From positions 1 to 64,000 of the forward strand of contig DLPC01000016.1 of assembly GCA_002478565.1 (NCBI GenBank): a DNA stretch of 64,000 bases, read 5' to 3'. Below are positions 52,132-61,057 of the stretch, piece after piece. This DNA comes from Flavobacteriales bacterium UBA7468 (GTDB lineage: Bacteria > Bacteroidota > Bacteroidia > Flavobacteriales_D > Crocinitomicaceae). The stretch's first letter is position 1. Each line of letters opens with the position of its first letter. Under the pieces are notes generated by a model. That model made no database searches. It was given only the letters and a program-made list of their open reading frames with translations, and was not told the DNA's origin. The translations under genes were made by a program, and so were the position numbers.

Positions 52132-55100
52132 ATGTTAGATAAAGTCATTCAATTTAGTATCAAGAACAAGTTCATTATCGGCTTGTTCACCTTAGCCTTA
52201 ATTGGAGTAGGAAGCTATTCCTTTTACAAGCTACCAATTGATGCCCTGCCCGATATAACCAACAATCAGGTGCAGATCATCACAACTTCGCCAACCTTGG
52301 CAACTCAGGAAGTGGAACAATTTATTACCTATCCCGTGGAGCTTTCCGTAAAGCCTATTCCTCAAATTGTGGAGTTGCGTTCTACCAGCCGTTTCGGGTT
52401 AAGCGTAGTTACCGTAGTGTTTGAAGAAGACGTAGATATATACTGGGCAAGAGCGCAGATTACCGAACGTTTGAAAGAAGCCGAAAACGCAATTCCTCCC
52501 GGATTGGGAACGCCCGAAATGGCTCCGATCAGTACCGGGCTTGGGGAGATTTATCAATACGTTGTCTACCCTAAAAAAGGCTACGAAAAAAAATACATTG
52601 CTACTGAGCTCCGCTCCATCCAGGATTGGATCATCAGACCTCAATTATTGGGAACTCCAGGCGTAGCAGAAGTGAACACGCTTGGCGGTTATTTGAAGCA
52701 ATACGAAATCGCTATCAACCCTGACAAGTTAAAAAGTATGAACACCACCATTGCAGAGATTTTCGATGCATTGGAAAAGAACAACGAAAATACTGGTGGA
52801 GCATACATTGATAAGAAACCTTATGCCTATTTCATTCGTGGAATTGGGATGGTTACGGACATTGAAGACATTGGGAAGATCGTTGTAAAAACACAAAATG
52901 GAATCCCGATTATGGTGCGTGATGTTGCCGATGTGCATATTGGGGCAAGTACCCGTTTTGGAGCAGTTACCAAAGACGGAAAAGGTGAAGAGGTGAGCGG
53001 AGTTGCGATGATGCTGAAAGGCGAAAACTCTTCTGAAGTGGTGAGCCGAGTGAAAGAAAAAATGGCTCAAATTGAAAAATCCTTACCCGAAGGAGTAGCC
53101 ATTGAAGCCTTTAGCGACAGAACCCAACTCATCGACAAGGCCATTAGTACTGTTGAAAAGAACCTCATTGAAGGAGCATTGATCGTGATTTTCATTCTCG
53201 TTTTGTTGCTCGGGAACTGGCGCGCAGGTTTGGTTGTTGCTTCAGTTATTCCGTTAGCGTTGCTCTTTGCTGTTTCCATGATGTACCTCTTTGGCGTAAG
53301 CGGAAACCTTATGAGCCTTGGAGCAATCGACTTCGGTTTGATTGTGGACGGAGCAGTTATAATTGTAGAAGCGATCATTCACAGTTTACAGTCTCGAAAC
53401 AGGGAGGTTTTATCTCATGAACAAATGGATGCAGAAGTGTACAAGGCTTCGTCTAAAATAAGAAGCAGTGCAGCGTTTGGTGAAATCATTATTTTGATCG
53501 TTTACCTTCCGATTCTTGCCTTGGTGGGAATTGAAGGAAAGATGTTCGGACCAATGGCGCAAACCGTTTCGTTCGCCATTTTAGGTGCGTTTTTGCTGTC
53601 GTTAACCTATGTTCCTATGATGTCGGCACTCGTGTTGAAGAAGGAAACAGGACACAAGAAAAATTTCAGCGACCTCATTATAGAAGGTGCTGAACGCGTT
53701 TACAGACCATTGTTGAACGGTGCGTTGAAAATGAAAGGATTTGTGGTAGGAATAGCCGTTGTTCTGTTGGTGATCTCCATAATGGTTTTCGGGAAATTGG
53801 GTGGTGAATTCATTCCTACGTTAGACGAAGGGGACATTGCAACCCACGTGATTATTGCCTCGGGAAGTTCGCTTTCACAAGAAGTGGAAACAACTACGAA
53901 AGCCGAGAAGCTCTTGAAAGCACGTTTTCCCGAAGTAAAAATGATCGTTACCAAAATTGGTTCTGCCGAAATTCCTACCGATCCTATGCCGATGGAAGCG
54001 GGAGACATGATAATTCTGTTGAAAGACAAAGAACATTGGACTTCTGCCGATACGAAAGAAGAATTGATGGAAAAAATGGAAGAAACATTGGAAGAAATTC
54101 CAGGCGTTACGACCGAGTTTTCACAGCCTATTCAAATGCGTTTTAACGAGTTAATGACAGGTGTTCGAAGCGATGTTGCTGTGAAAATCTATGGTGAAGA
54201 CCTGGATATGCTCGTGAGCAAAGGCGACGAAGTGTTGAAACTTATTAGTTCGGTAAGTGGGGTTGCCGATGCGAAAGCCGAGCGAGTTGCAGGATTGCCA
54301 CAAATCACTATTCGATACAACAAAGACAAACTGGCACTTTACGGATTGAACGTAGGTGATCTGAATAAGGTCATTCGTGCAGGTTTTGCCGGAGAAAAAA
54401 CGGGTGTTGTTTACGAAGGTGAAAAGCGTTTCGACATTGTACTACGTTTGGCAGAAGACAGTCGAAAAGATATTTCGAACCTGAAAATGCTTTACATTAC
54501 CCTTCCTTCAGGAAGTCAAATCCCGTTGGAACAAGTTGCAGACATTGATTACGAACCAGGACCGATGCAGATCAGTCGTGAAAACGGAAAACGTCGCATT
54601 GTTGTTGGTTTCAACGTGCGTGGTCGGGATGTGGAAAGCGTAGTAAAAGAAATTCAACAAAAACTGGATGGAAAACTGAAATTACCTGCGGGATATTTTG
54701 TCACTTATGGCGGGCAGTTTGAGAATTTGGTTCAGGCTTCGGCTCGTTTGTCGGTAGCCGTTCCTATTGCCTTGGCGTTGATCTTCGTATTGCTCTTTTT
54801 CACCTTCAAATCCGTGAAACAATCCTTGCTCATCTTTACGGCTATTCCGTTTTCTGCAATCGGTGGCGTGTTCGCGCTGTGGTTGCGAGATATGCCTTTT
54901 AGTATTTCTGCAGGTGTCGGTTTTATCGCTTTGTTTGGTGTGGCAGTACTGAACGGAATTGTATTAATCAGTTATTTCAATCACTTAAAAGCAGACGGAA
55001 TGCATGATGTGTTGGAGCGCGTGAAAGAAGGAACAAAAGTGCGTTTGCGCCCGGTGTTGTTAACTGCTTCGGTGGCATCACTCGGTTTCCTTCCTATGGC

Positions 55101-56472
55101 ATTGAGTACAAGCGCAGGTGCAGAAGTTCAGAAACCATTGGCAACCGTTGTAATTGGCGGATTGATTACCGCAACTTTCCTAACGCTGGTTGTTCTTCCA
55201 ATCCTCTACATTTTCTTCGAAAAAGGAAAACTGAAAGTGTCGGGTAAAACCGCCTTAGTCCTTCCGATATTGTTCTTGTTGGGTTCATTCAACGGGTTTT
55301 CGCAAGAACCAACTTTAACGCTCGATCAGGCAATTCAACAAGGAATTAGCAATAACCAATTGATCCAGGCAGGAACGCTGAACTTGCAGGCTCAAAATCA
55401 ATTGCGACCCACCGCATTCGAATTGCCGAAAACAGACATTACAGGAATGTTCGGACAGTACAATACACGTGCATTCGATCAGAACTACATGGTTTCGCAG
55501 TCCATAAATCCCTTCCAGTTCAAAGCGAAAATGGACGTGGTGGTTGCAAACATTCAGTCGAGTGAAATCCAGTTAGGGCAATCGAAAAACGAAGTTCGGT
55601 TTTACATCCGTCAATCGTGGTTCAACCTCTTGTACCTGAATGAAGTTCACACCCAATTATTGGTTCAGGACAGCTTATTGAACAAGTTCGTGAAAGCTGC
55701 CGATTCCCGTTACCAGGCAGGTGATGTGAACGAGTTGGAGAAATCCACAGCAATTGTCAAGCAAAAGGAACTGCAACAGCAGATCAAGCAAAATGAAATG
55801 AATCGGATTGCCGAGAAAAGCCGTTTGAGAACCTTACTTGGGTTGAATTCGGATTTTTCGGTTATTGAATCTTTGAAAATGGAACCGTTCTTAGGAACAT
55901 TGGACTCGGTTGCCTTGCAGGAAAATCCGCAGTTACAGTTGGCATTGCAGGAAGTGGAACTGGCAGAAGCGAATCAGAAACTGGAACGTTCAAACCTGTT
56001 CCCCGATGTAAGTGCAGGGTATTTTATCCAATCGCTAACAGGAAATCAGGAGGTGAACGGTCAAACGGTTTATTACAATGGCGCTCCACGTTTTCAAGGC
56101 TTCACCCTTGGTGTTTCCATTCCCATTTTTACAGGTTCAACTGTTGCTAAATCGAATTCAGCAAAAACAACCGTTATGGCGCAACAGGCAAATGCAGACT
56201 ATCTACAAACACAGTTGAAGAACCAATATGTTCAGCAGTTACAACAGTTAGCCACGTTGCAATCAGCAGCTGAGTTCTATGAAAATTCGGTGCTTCCTTC
56301 TGCAAGAACCATTTCAAAAAACGCTGCCATTTCCTACGAACAGGGAGACATTTCCTACGTGGAATATTTGCAGGGAATTCAAACCGCTTTAGAGAGCCAA
56401 ATGAGTTACATGAACGTGCTGAACCAGTACAACCAAAGCGTCAGCGCTATTCAATATTTACTGAATAAATAA
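52132..56472 (+). CDS. czcA: CzcA-type heavy-metal RND pump fused to a TolC-like domain
   Basis: A 1446-residue protein from ATG 52132 (MLDKVIQFSIKNKFIIG). Residues 1 to about 1040 are an HME-family RND pump with 12 helices. AIDFGLIVDGAVIIVE (about 399-414) is the DFG...DGAV motif of the Zn/Co/Cd-type HME1 group, not the Cu/Ag CusA form. From about 1060 a second signal-like segment (VLPILFLLGSFNGFSQ) leads into a TolC-type outer-membrane-factor domain (LTLDQAIQQGISNN onwards). The protein thus joins the inner-membrane pump and outer-membrane channel, an arrangement common in Bacteroidota. The adaptor gene follows by 7 nt. Confidence 0.93.
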   Translation: MLDKVIQFSIKNKFIIGLFTLALIGVGSYSFYKLPIDALPDITNNQVQIITTSPTLATQEVEQFITYPVELSVKPIPQIVELRSTSRFGLSVVTVVFEEDVDIYWARAQITERLKEAENAIPPGLGTPEMAPISTGLGEIYQYVVYPKKGYEKKYIATELRSIQDWIIRPQLLGTPGVAEVNTLGGYLKQYEIAINPDKLKSMNTTIAEIFDALEKNNENTGGAYIDKKPYAYFIRGIGMVTDIEDIGKIVVKTQNGIPIMVRDVADVHIGASTRFGAVTKDGKGEEVSGVAMMLKGENSSEVVSRVKEKMAQIEKSLPEGVAIEAFSDRTQLIDKAISTVEKNLIEGALIVIFILVLLLGNWRAGLVVASVIPLALLFAVSMMYLFGVSGNLMSLGAIDFGLIVDGAVIIVEAIIHSLQSRNREVLSHEQMDAEVYKASSKIRSSAAFGEIIILIVYLPILALVGIEGKMFGPMAQTVSFAILGAFLLSLTYVPMMSALVLKKETGHKKNFSDLIIEGAERVYRPLLNGALKMKGFVVGIAVVLLVISIMVFGKLGGEFIPTLDEGDIATHVIIASGSSLSQEVETTTKAEKLLKARFPEVKMIVTKIGSAEIPTDPMPMEAGDMIILLKDKEHWTSADTKEELMEKMEETLEEIPGVTTEFSQPIQMRFNELMTGVRSDVAVKIYGEDLDMLVSKGDEVLKLISSVSGVADAKAERVAGLPQITIRYNKDKLALYGLNVGDLNKVIRAGFAGEKTGVVYEGEKRFDIVLRLAEDSRKDISNLKMLYITLPSGSQIPLEQVADIDYEPGPMQISRENGKRRIVVGFNVRGRDVESVVKEIQQKLDGKLKLPAGYFVTYGGQFENLVQASARLSVAVPIALALIFVLLFFTFKSVKQSLLIFTAIPFSAIGGVFALWLRDMPFSISAGVGFIALFGVAVLNGIVLISYFNHLKADGMHDVLERVKEGTKVRLRPVLLTASVASLGFLPMALSTSAGAEVQKPLATVVIGGLITATFLTLVVLPILYIFFEKGKLKVSGKTALVLPILFLLGSFNGFSQEPTLTLDQAIQQGISNNQLIQAGTLNLQAQNQLRPTAFELPKTDITGMFGQYNTRAFDQNYMVSQSINPFQFKAKMDVVVANIQSSEIQLGQSKNEVRFYIRQSWFNLLYLNEVHTQLLVQDSLLNKFVKAADSRYQAGDVNELEKSTAIVKQKELQQQIKQNEMNRIAEKSRLRTLLGLNSDFSVIESLKMEPFLGTLDSVALQENPQLQLALQEVELAEANQKLERSNLFPDVSAGYFIQSLTGNQEVNGQTVYYNGAPRFQGFTLGVSIPIFTGSTVAKSNSAKTTVMAQQANADYLQTQLKNQYVQQLQQLATLQSAAEFYENSVLPSARTISKNAAISYEQGDISYVEYLQGIQTALESQMSYMNVLNQYNQSVSAIQYLLNK

Positions 56473-56479
56473 ACGAGAC

Positions 56480-57739
56480 ATGAAAAAATCAATAAAATAT
56501 ATAATTGGAGCTGTTACCGTAGTGGGAATAGTACTCTATTTTATGTTGCGTTCATCTGATGAACAAACAACTCCTGCCGCAACGGAAGAACACGAGGGAC
56601 ACACAGAAAGCAGTATCAAAGAAGTGGAATTGAACGAAGCACAGTACAAAGCTTCCGAAATTGAACTGGGAACGTTTTCCTACAAGAACCTGAGCGAAGT
56701 AATCCACGCAAACGGGTACACGAAACTTCCGCCACAAAATCAGGCAGATGCTACGATTTTGGTTGAAGGAACAGTGAAATCCATCAAAGTGATCGAAGGG
56801 CAATTCGTAAAGCAAGGGCAAACTCTGGCTACGATTGAAAGCCTCGAATTTACCAGATTGCAACAGTCTTATTTGGAATCAAAAAGCAACCTCGAATGGC
56901 TTTCGGAAGAGTATGACCGTCAAAAGACGTTGAGTGCAGAAAATGTAAATGCGAAGAAGACCTTACAGAAAGCAAAATCCGATTACGAAAGTGAAAAGGC
57001 TCGTTATGCTTCCTTGAAAAAGCAATTGAACATTCTGAACCTTTCAGGCGATGGTGGTGCAGTTTCTATTATGGCAGTCAAAGCACCAATTAGCGGTTAC
57101 ATTACCGAAATCAACGTAAAGATTGGAACAACCGCAAAACTCGGCGAACCATTGTTCAGCATTGTAGACAATACCAAAATGCACGTTGATTTGTTGGTGT
57201 ACGAAAAGGATTTGCAGAAAGTGAAGCCAGGTCAGCAGGTGCGTTTCACCTTGACAAATCAGGACAACACCGAGATCATGGGTGAGATTTTCAGCATAGG
57301 AAAAGCCTTTGAGAACGAGACCAAATCAGTTGCAGTTCACGCCGACATTCTCAACGAAAAACAATTGCTCATTCCTGGAATGTATGTGAATGCCTTGATC
57401 GATGTAGGGATAAATAAAGTGCAGTCACTTCCCGAAGAAGCAGTTGTCAAAGCAGACGGAAGAGAATTCATTTTCATTCTTGAAAAAGTAGAAGAAGAAA
57501 AAAGCCATGACGAAAAAGCGGGACACGATCACGATGACGCTCACGAACATTCCGAGAAAGCAGGAAAAGGCTACCACTTCCAACGAATTGAGGTAAAGAC
57601 AGGAACAAAGCAATTGGGATTTGTGCAGGTGACATTGTTGCATAATATTCCTGCCAATGCGCAAATAGTTTTGAAAGGAGCTTATTACATTCAAAGTCAC
57701 TTGCTGAAAAGTGAAGGTGGCGGAGGACACGAACATTAA
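56480..57739 (+). CDS. czcB: Metal efflux RND periplasmic adaptor CzcB
   Basis: A 419-residue membrane-fusion protein linking the RND pump to the outer channel. An N-terminal helix (about 6-23) anchors it; a His-rich patch (EEHEGHTESS) follows, then biotinyl-lipoyl and barrel segments (VKSIKVIEGQFVKQGQTLATIESLEF, ...VKAPISGYITEINVKIGTTAKLGEPLF) and a long coiled hairpin between. A second His/Asp cluster near 340-360 (HDEKAGHDHDDAHEHSEKAGKG) and a GGGHEH tail are extra metal-binding candidates. It is coupled to czcA. Confidence 0.9.
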   Translation: MKKSIKYIIGAVTVVGIVLYFMLRSSDEQTTPAATEEHEGHTESSIKEVELNEAQYKASEIELGTFSYKNLSEVIHANGYTKLPPQNQADATILVEGTVKSIKVIEGQFVKQGQTLATIESLEFTRLQQSYLESKSNLEWLSEEYDRQKTLSAENVNAKKTLQKAKSDYESEKARYASLKKQLNILNLSGDGGAVSIMAVKAPISGYITEINVKIGTTAKLGEPLFSIVDNTKMHVDLLVYEKDLQKVKPGQQVRFTLTNQDNTEIMGEIFSIGKAFENETKSVAVHADILNEKQLLIPGMYVNALIDVGINKVQSLPEEAVVKADGREFIFILEKVEEEKSHDEKAGHDHDDAHEHSEKAGKGYHFQRIEVKTGTKQLGFVQVTLLHNIPANAQIVLKGAYYIQSHLLKSEGGGGHEH

Positions 57740-57746
57740 TCATTTT

Positions 57747-57813
57747 AGGGCGGGGGCTTGGAGTTTTTAACGTTTTAGTAAGAAACTCTTTTTCGCTCCA
57801 ATGTCTTCGCCCT
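57747..57813 (+). other. Intergenic long hairpin between czcB and the P-type ATPase
   Basis: AGGGCG (57747-57752) pairs with CGCCCT (57808-57813), and TTGGAG (57758-57763) pairs with CTCCAA (57796-57801), giving a two-part stem over a 32-nt AT-rich loop. It sits 16 nt before the ATPase start. It could be an RNA-stability or attenuation structure, or a cis-acting regulatory site; it is not a typical terminator because no T-run follows. Confidence 0.4.
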
Positions 57814-57829
57814 TTATAAATAAAACGAT

Positions 57830-59854
57830 ATGGTAAATACAGATCCGAATCACGTGCATACCTACGATGCCCATGGCAGAATGACTTGTTGCTCGTTGGA
57901 GGAAAAAATAGACGCTAAAAGCGGTACTCCACATATTCACACACAAGAGCATGCTCCTGATGACGAAGATGGTCACGATCATTCGCACGGAGAAAAACCC
58001 GCTTGGATTGAATATATTCCGTGTATCATCAGCTTTGCACTTTTACTAACTGGAATCTTATTTGAACAGGTATTTCATCCCACCTTTTTCAAAGACTATT
58101 TCAAACTCATTTGGTATATCGTTGCCTACGTTCCAGTTGGTAAACCCGTGATGATAGACGCTGTAAAGTCTATTTCAAAAGGTGCGTTCTTTTCCGAGTT
58201 TTTTTTAATGACCATTGCCACATTGGGAGCGTTTTTCATTGGTGAATATTCCGAAGGAGTTGCCGTAATGGTGTTCTATTCTATTGGCGAATTGTTTCAG
58301 TCGTTGGCAGTAAAAAGAGCAAAACGAAGCATCAAAGCCTTGTTGGATATTCGCCCCGATACCGTTAACGTAATGCGTGACGGACAATTAAAGACCGTTT
58401 CACCATCAGGGGTTCAGGTTGGCGAAATTATACAGGTGAAATCAGGCGAAAAAGTGGCATTGGACGGAGAATTGGTTTCCGATTCTGCTTCATTCAATAC
58501 TGCTGCACTTACAGGCGAAAGCAAACCTGATAAAAAAGCAAAAGGTGAAACTGTACTGGCGGGGATGATCAACCTTCAATCCGTTTCCGACATTCAGGTT
58601 ACTGCGCTTTACAAAGACAGTAAATTGTCGAAGATTTTGGAAATGGTTCAGGATGCTACTTCACGTAAATCGCAAACACAGTTATTCATTTCCAGGTTAG
58701 CGAAGATCTACACACCAATTGTTGTTTTCCTTGCAGTTGGAATCTGTCTGCTTCCCTATTTGTTCGTTTCCGACTACCAATTTTCCGTATGGCTGTATCG
58801 TGCATTGGTGTTCTTAGTGATTTCCTGTCCGTGTGCTTTGGTGATTTCCATTCCGCTTGGATATTTCGGTGGCATCGGTTTAGCATCCCGAAACGGAATC
58901 CTGTTCAAAGGTTCGAATTACTTAGACGTCATGACGAAAATAGACACCGTTGTGATGGACAAAACAGGAACATTGACCAAAGGTGTTTTCAAAGTTCAGG
59001 AAATCGTGGCAGAAGGAATCGAAAGAGACGAATTATTGAAACTCACAGCATCTATTGAAAGCAAATCTACGCACCCGATAGCGTCTGCAATTGTGCAACA
59101 CGCAGGAGATTTAGCAAAAGGCACAAACGTTGGACAGGTGGAAGAAATCTACGGGCACGGTTTGAAGGGAACCATAGACGGGAAGGTAGTATTAGCAGGG
59201 AATTTGAAACTGTTGAAGAAATTCAACATTGCTTTCGATACTGAGATTGAAAAAATCGTAGAAACCATTGTTGTAGTTGCAGTTGATGGAAAGTATGCGG
59301 GTTACATTACCATTGCCGATGAGATCAAAGAAGACGCAGGGCAAGCAATCAAAGAACTGCATAGTCTCGGTATTAGAACCGTCATGCTTTCAGGAGACAA
59401 ACAAAGCATTGTAAGTAAGGTAGCAGAAACGCTTTCCGTTGATAATGCCTATGGCGATTTACTGCCTGAAAATAAAGTAGAGAAAGTACAGGCATTGAAG
59501 GATCAGAAACGAACTCTTGCGTTTGTAGGTGACGGTGTGAATGATGCTCCTGTAATTGCATTGGCAGATGCGGGAATTGCTATGGGCGGTTTGGGAAGCG
59601 ATGCCACAATTGAAACTGCTGATATTGTCATTCAGAACGATGAACCTTCAAAGATCGTTTCAGCCATTAAAATTGGAAAAATCACGAAGAAAATCGTATG
59701 GCAAAACATCATTATGGCAATGACCGTCAAAGTGATAGTTTTGGTTCTTGGAGCGGGCGGAATTGCCACCCTTTGGGAAGCAGTTTTTGCAGACGTAGGA
59801 GTTGCTTTACTGGCAATCTTGAATGCTGTTCGAATTCAGCGAATGAAAGTATAA
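57830..59854 (+). CDS. Heavy-metal P1B-type ATPase (Zn2+/Cd2+/Pb2+ type)
   Basis: A 674-residue metal-exporting ATPase. An N-terminal tail of about 60 residues carries a HVH/TCC motif and His/Asp-rich stretch (HTQEHAPDDEDGHDHSHGE) in place of a CxxC HMA domain. The membrane metal-binding motif CPC is in SCPCALVIS (about residue 333), the phosphorylated Asp in DKTGTLTKG (about 377), the TGES actuator loop is in TALTGESKPDK, and VGDGVNDAPVIALADAGIAMG is the hinge. The CPC motif and the efflux context favour Zn2+/Cd2+/Co2+ over Cu+. It follows the intergenic hairpin. Confidence 0.92.
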   Translation: MVNTDPNHVHTYDAHGRMTCCSLEEKIDAKSGTPHIHTQEHAPDDEDGHDHSHGEKPAWIEYIPCIISFALLLTGILFEQVFHPTFFKDYFKLIWYIVAYVPVGKPVMIDAVKSISKGAFFSEFFLMTIATLGAFFIGEYSEGVAVMVFYSIGELFQSLAVKRAKRSIKALLDIRPDTVNVMRDGQLKTVSPSGVQVGEIIQVKSGEKVALDGELVSDSASFNTAALTGESKPDKKAKGETVLAGMINLQSVSDIQVTALYKDSKLSKILEMVQDATSRKSQTQLFISRLAKIYTPIVVFLAVGICLLPYLFVSDYQFSVWLYRALVFLVISCPCALVISIPLGYFGGIGLASRNGILFKGSNYLDVMTKIDTVVMDKTGTLTKGVFKVQEIVAEGIERDELLKLTASIESKSTHPIASAIVQHAGDLAKGTNVGQVEEIYGHGLKGTIDGKVVLAGNLKLLKKFNIAFDTEIEKIVETIVVVAVDGKYAGYITIADEIKEDAGQAIKELHSLGIRTVMLSGDKQSIVSKVAETLSVDNAYGDLLPENKVEKVQALKDQKRTLAFVGDGVNDAPVIALADAGIAMGGLGSDATIETADIVIQNDEPSKIVSAIKIGKITKKIVWQNIIMAMTVKVIVLVLGAGGIATLWEAVFADVGVALLAILNAVRIQRMKV

Positions 59855-59873
59855 ATTTCGTAACTTGGAGATT

Positions 59874-60176
59874 ATGGGAGTCGAAATAGAATTAGCAGAA
59901 TTACGTGTAATTCAATTAGTAATGACCAATTTCTTTGCACGTTTTGAAATAGAAACACCTGCAATGCGTAAAATCATCGGATGGTTAATCATTGCAGGAA
60001 TTACCGTAGGTTTGTTTTATCTCGTTGGGCATTGGTCGTCTATATTCCCTGTTATCGGATTAATTCCAGGAACAATCTACCATTTTCAATGGTGCAAAAA
60101 GAATGGAATTGATCCTTTAAAAGCTACTCTACGAAAGAAATACTACGAGTTAAGAAAGTGGAAATTGGAAGAATGA
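59874..60176 (+). CDS. Small two-helix membrane protein in the metal module
   Basis: A 100-residue protein from the ATG at 59874; a TTG at 59865 in frame is possible. Two hydrophobic segments (IIGWLIIAGITVGLFYLVG and FPVIGLIPGTIYHF) flank a short loop, and the C-terminus is basic. No domain is recognised. It is 19 nt after the ATPase stop and presumably co-transcribed with it. Confidence 0.6.
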   Translation: MGVEIELAELRVIQLVMTNFFARFEIETPAMRKIIGWLIIAGITVGLFYLVGHWSSIFPVIGLIPGTIYHFQWCKKNGIDPLKATLRKKYYELRKWKLEE

Positions 60177-60221
60177 GAGTATCCTTATTTTTAAAGTCCA
60201 AAACAATTAAAACACGAAACA

Positions 60222-60572
60222 ATGAAAGCATTTCTATTAATAGCTTTTCTCTTCACTACACAAATTCTTGTAGCGCAGAAAGCAACGAAGCGTCAAACAA
60301 TAACAATCAAAACACCGAATACGTGTAGCCATTGCAAAGTATGCGAAACGTGTGGTGGAAAACTGGAAGGAGATTTAGTATTTGTCAAAGGAATCCAATT
60401 GGTAACATATAACGAAGCTGATCAAACCACAACTGTAGTTTACTGGGCTAAGAAAATAACGCCCGAAGAAATCCGTAAAGAAATTTCATTGCGTGGTTTT
60501 GATGCTGATTATGTAAAAGCTGATCCTAATGGTTACAAGGAACGTGATGGATGCTGTAAAGGGGAAGAGTAA
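60222..60572 (+). CDS. Periplasmic HMA-like metal-binding protein
   Basis: A 116-residue protein with a signal peptide (about 1-18, ILVAQ) and a ferredoxin-like heavy-metal-associated fold. The metal-binding loop CSHCKVCETCGG (about 36-47) has four cysteines, more than the canonical CxxC, and the C-terminus ends with GCCKGEE. It likely captures metal for the efflux system. It sits 45 nt after the small membrane protein gene. Confidence 0.8.
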   Translation: MKAFLLIAFLFTTQILVAQKATKRQTITIKTPNTCSHCKVCETCGGKLEGDLVFVKGIQLVTYNEADQTTTVVYWAKKITPEEIRKEISLRGFDADYVKADPNGYKERDGCCKGEE

Positions 60573-60650
60573 GTATGTAATGTTAGACGTATGAAGATAC
60601 ATGTTTTCATCCCACAAGGTTTGCGAAAATAAGTAATAAAAGAGCATGAG

Positions 60651-60959
60651 TTGTCAAAACAAGCTGAACGTAACAATGATTTACATAAAGCTTGGTGGCA
60701 TTTAGAGCGTGCTCATATACTTGGTCAAGCTTGGCCAATAGATCACACACGAACGCATTGGCGAATGCTTCTTTTTGCATTCCGCAGAAATAATTTAAAG
60801 GAAATAATCGGACAGTTTTCAAGATTGCTTGTAGGTGGAATAAAGTCTTTCCTCGGTGAAATACCTGTTGGTAATAGGGGGGGTGCAAACGTTCCACCAT
60901 TGAAGCCAATGGAGATTCCAAAGGATTTAAAAGCCATTTTAGATTTATATCCTCGGTAA
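60651..60959 (+). CDS. DUF3703 family protein
   Basis: A 102-residue protein with HKAWWHLERAHILGQAW, a run of H-T-R-T-H-W-R-M-L and GGANVPPLKPMEIPKDL, matching DUF3703, a small family often found in metal-resistance clusters. The frame offers only TTG at 60651 or an ATA at 60636 as starts, with a stop at 60630, so the N-terminus may be shorter than usual or use a rare start codon. Role unproven; context suggests metal resistance. Confidence 0.7.
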   Translation: MSKQAERNNDLHKAWWHLERAHILGQAWPIDHTRTHWRMLLFAFRRNNLKEIIGQFSRLLVGGIKSFLGEIPVGNRGGANVPPLKPMEIPKDLKAILDLYPR

Positions 60960-61057
60960 GGATCATAAGCTGAGAAAGTAACTTGATTACGGTTCACTTT
61001 GTTATACTTTCTAACGAATCAAGTTCTAATACACGGTCTAAATCTTCTATCAAAAAG

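Larger units (their letters stand above)
46599..61057. mobile_element. Integrated genomic island with heavy-metal resistance (boundaries approximate)
   Basis: The stretch after tRNA-Ala carries a tyrosine integrase, a DUF4248 gene, a serine recombinase remnant, an IS21-type remnant, several short orphan ORFs and a complete metal-efflux gene set, while the flanks hold ordinary chromosomal genes. The left edge is set by the tRNA 3' end. The right edge is placed before the SRPBCC-like gene at 61.1 kb by gene content only; I searched by eye for a repeat of the tRNA 3' end near 60.6-61.7 kb and found none, so the true end may lie elsewhere. No conjugation genes are present. Confidence 0.6.

Noticed and set aside
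52729..54029. Antisense frames of about 100 residues opposite czcA.
   Set aside because: They overlap a fully conserved RND gene on the other strand and have no coding features such as domain motifs.
60607..60997. Minus-strand frames opposite the DUF3703 gene.
   Set aside because: The plus-strand product matches DUF3703 motifs; the minus-strand products match nothing I recognise.
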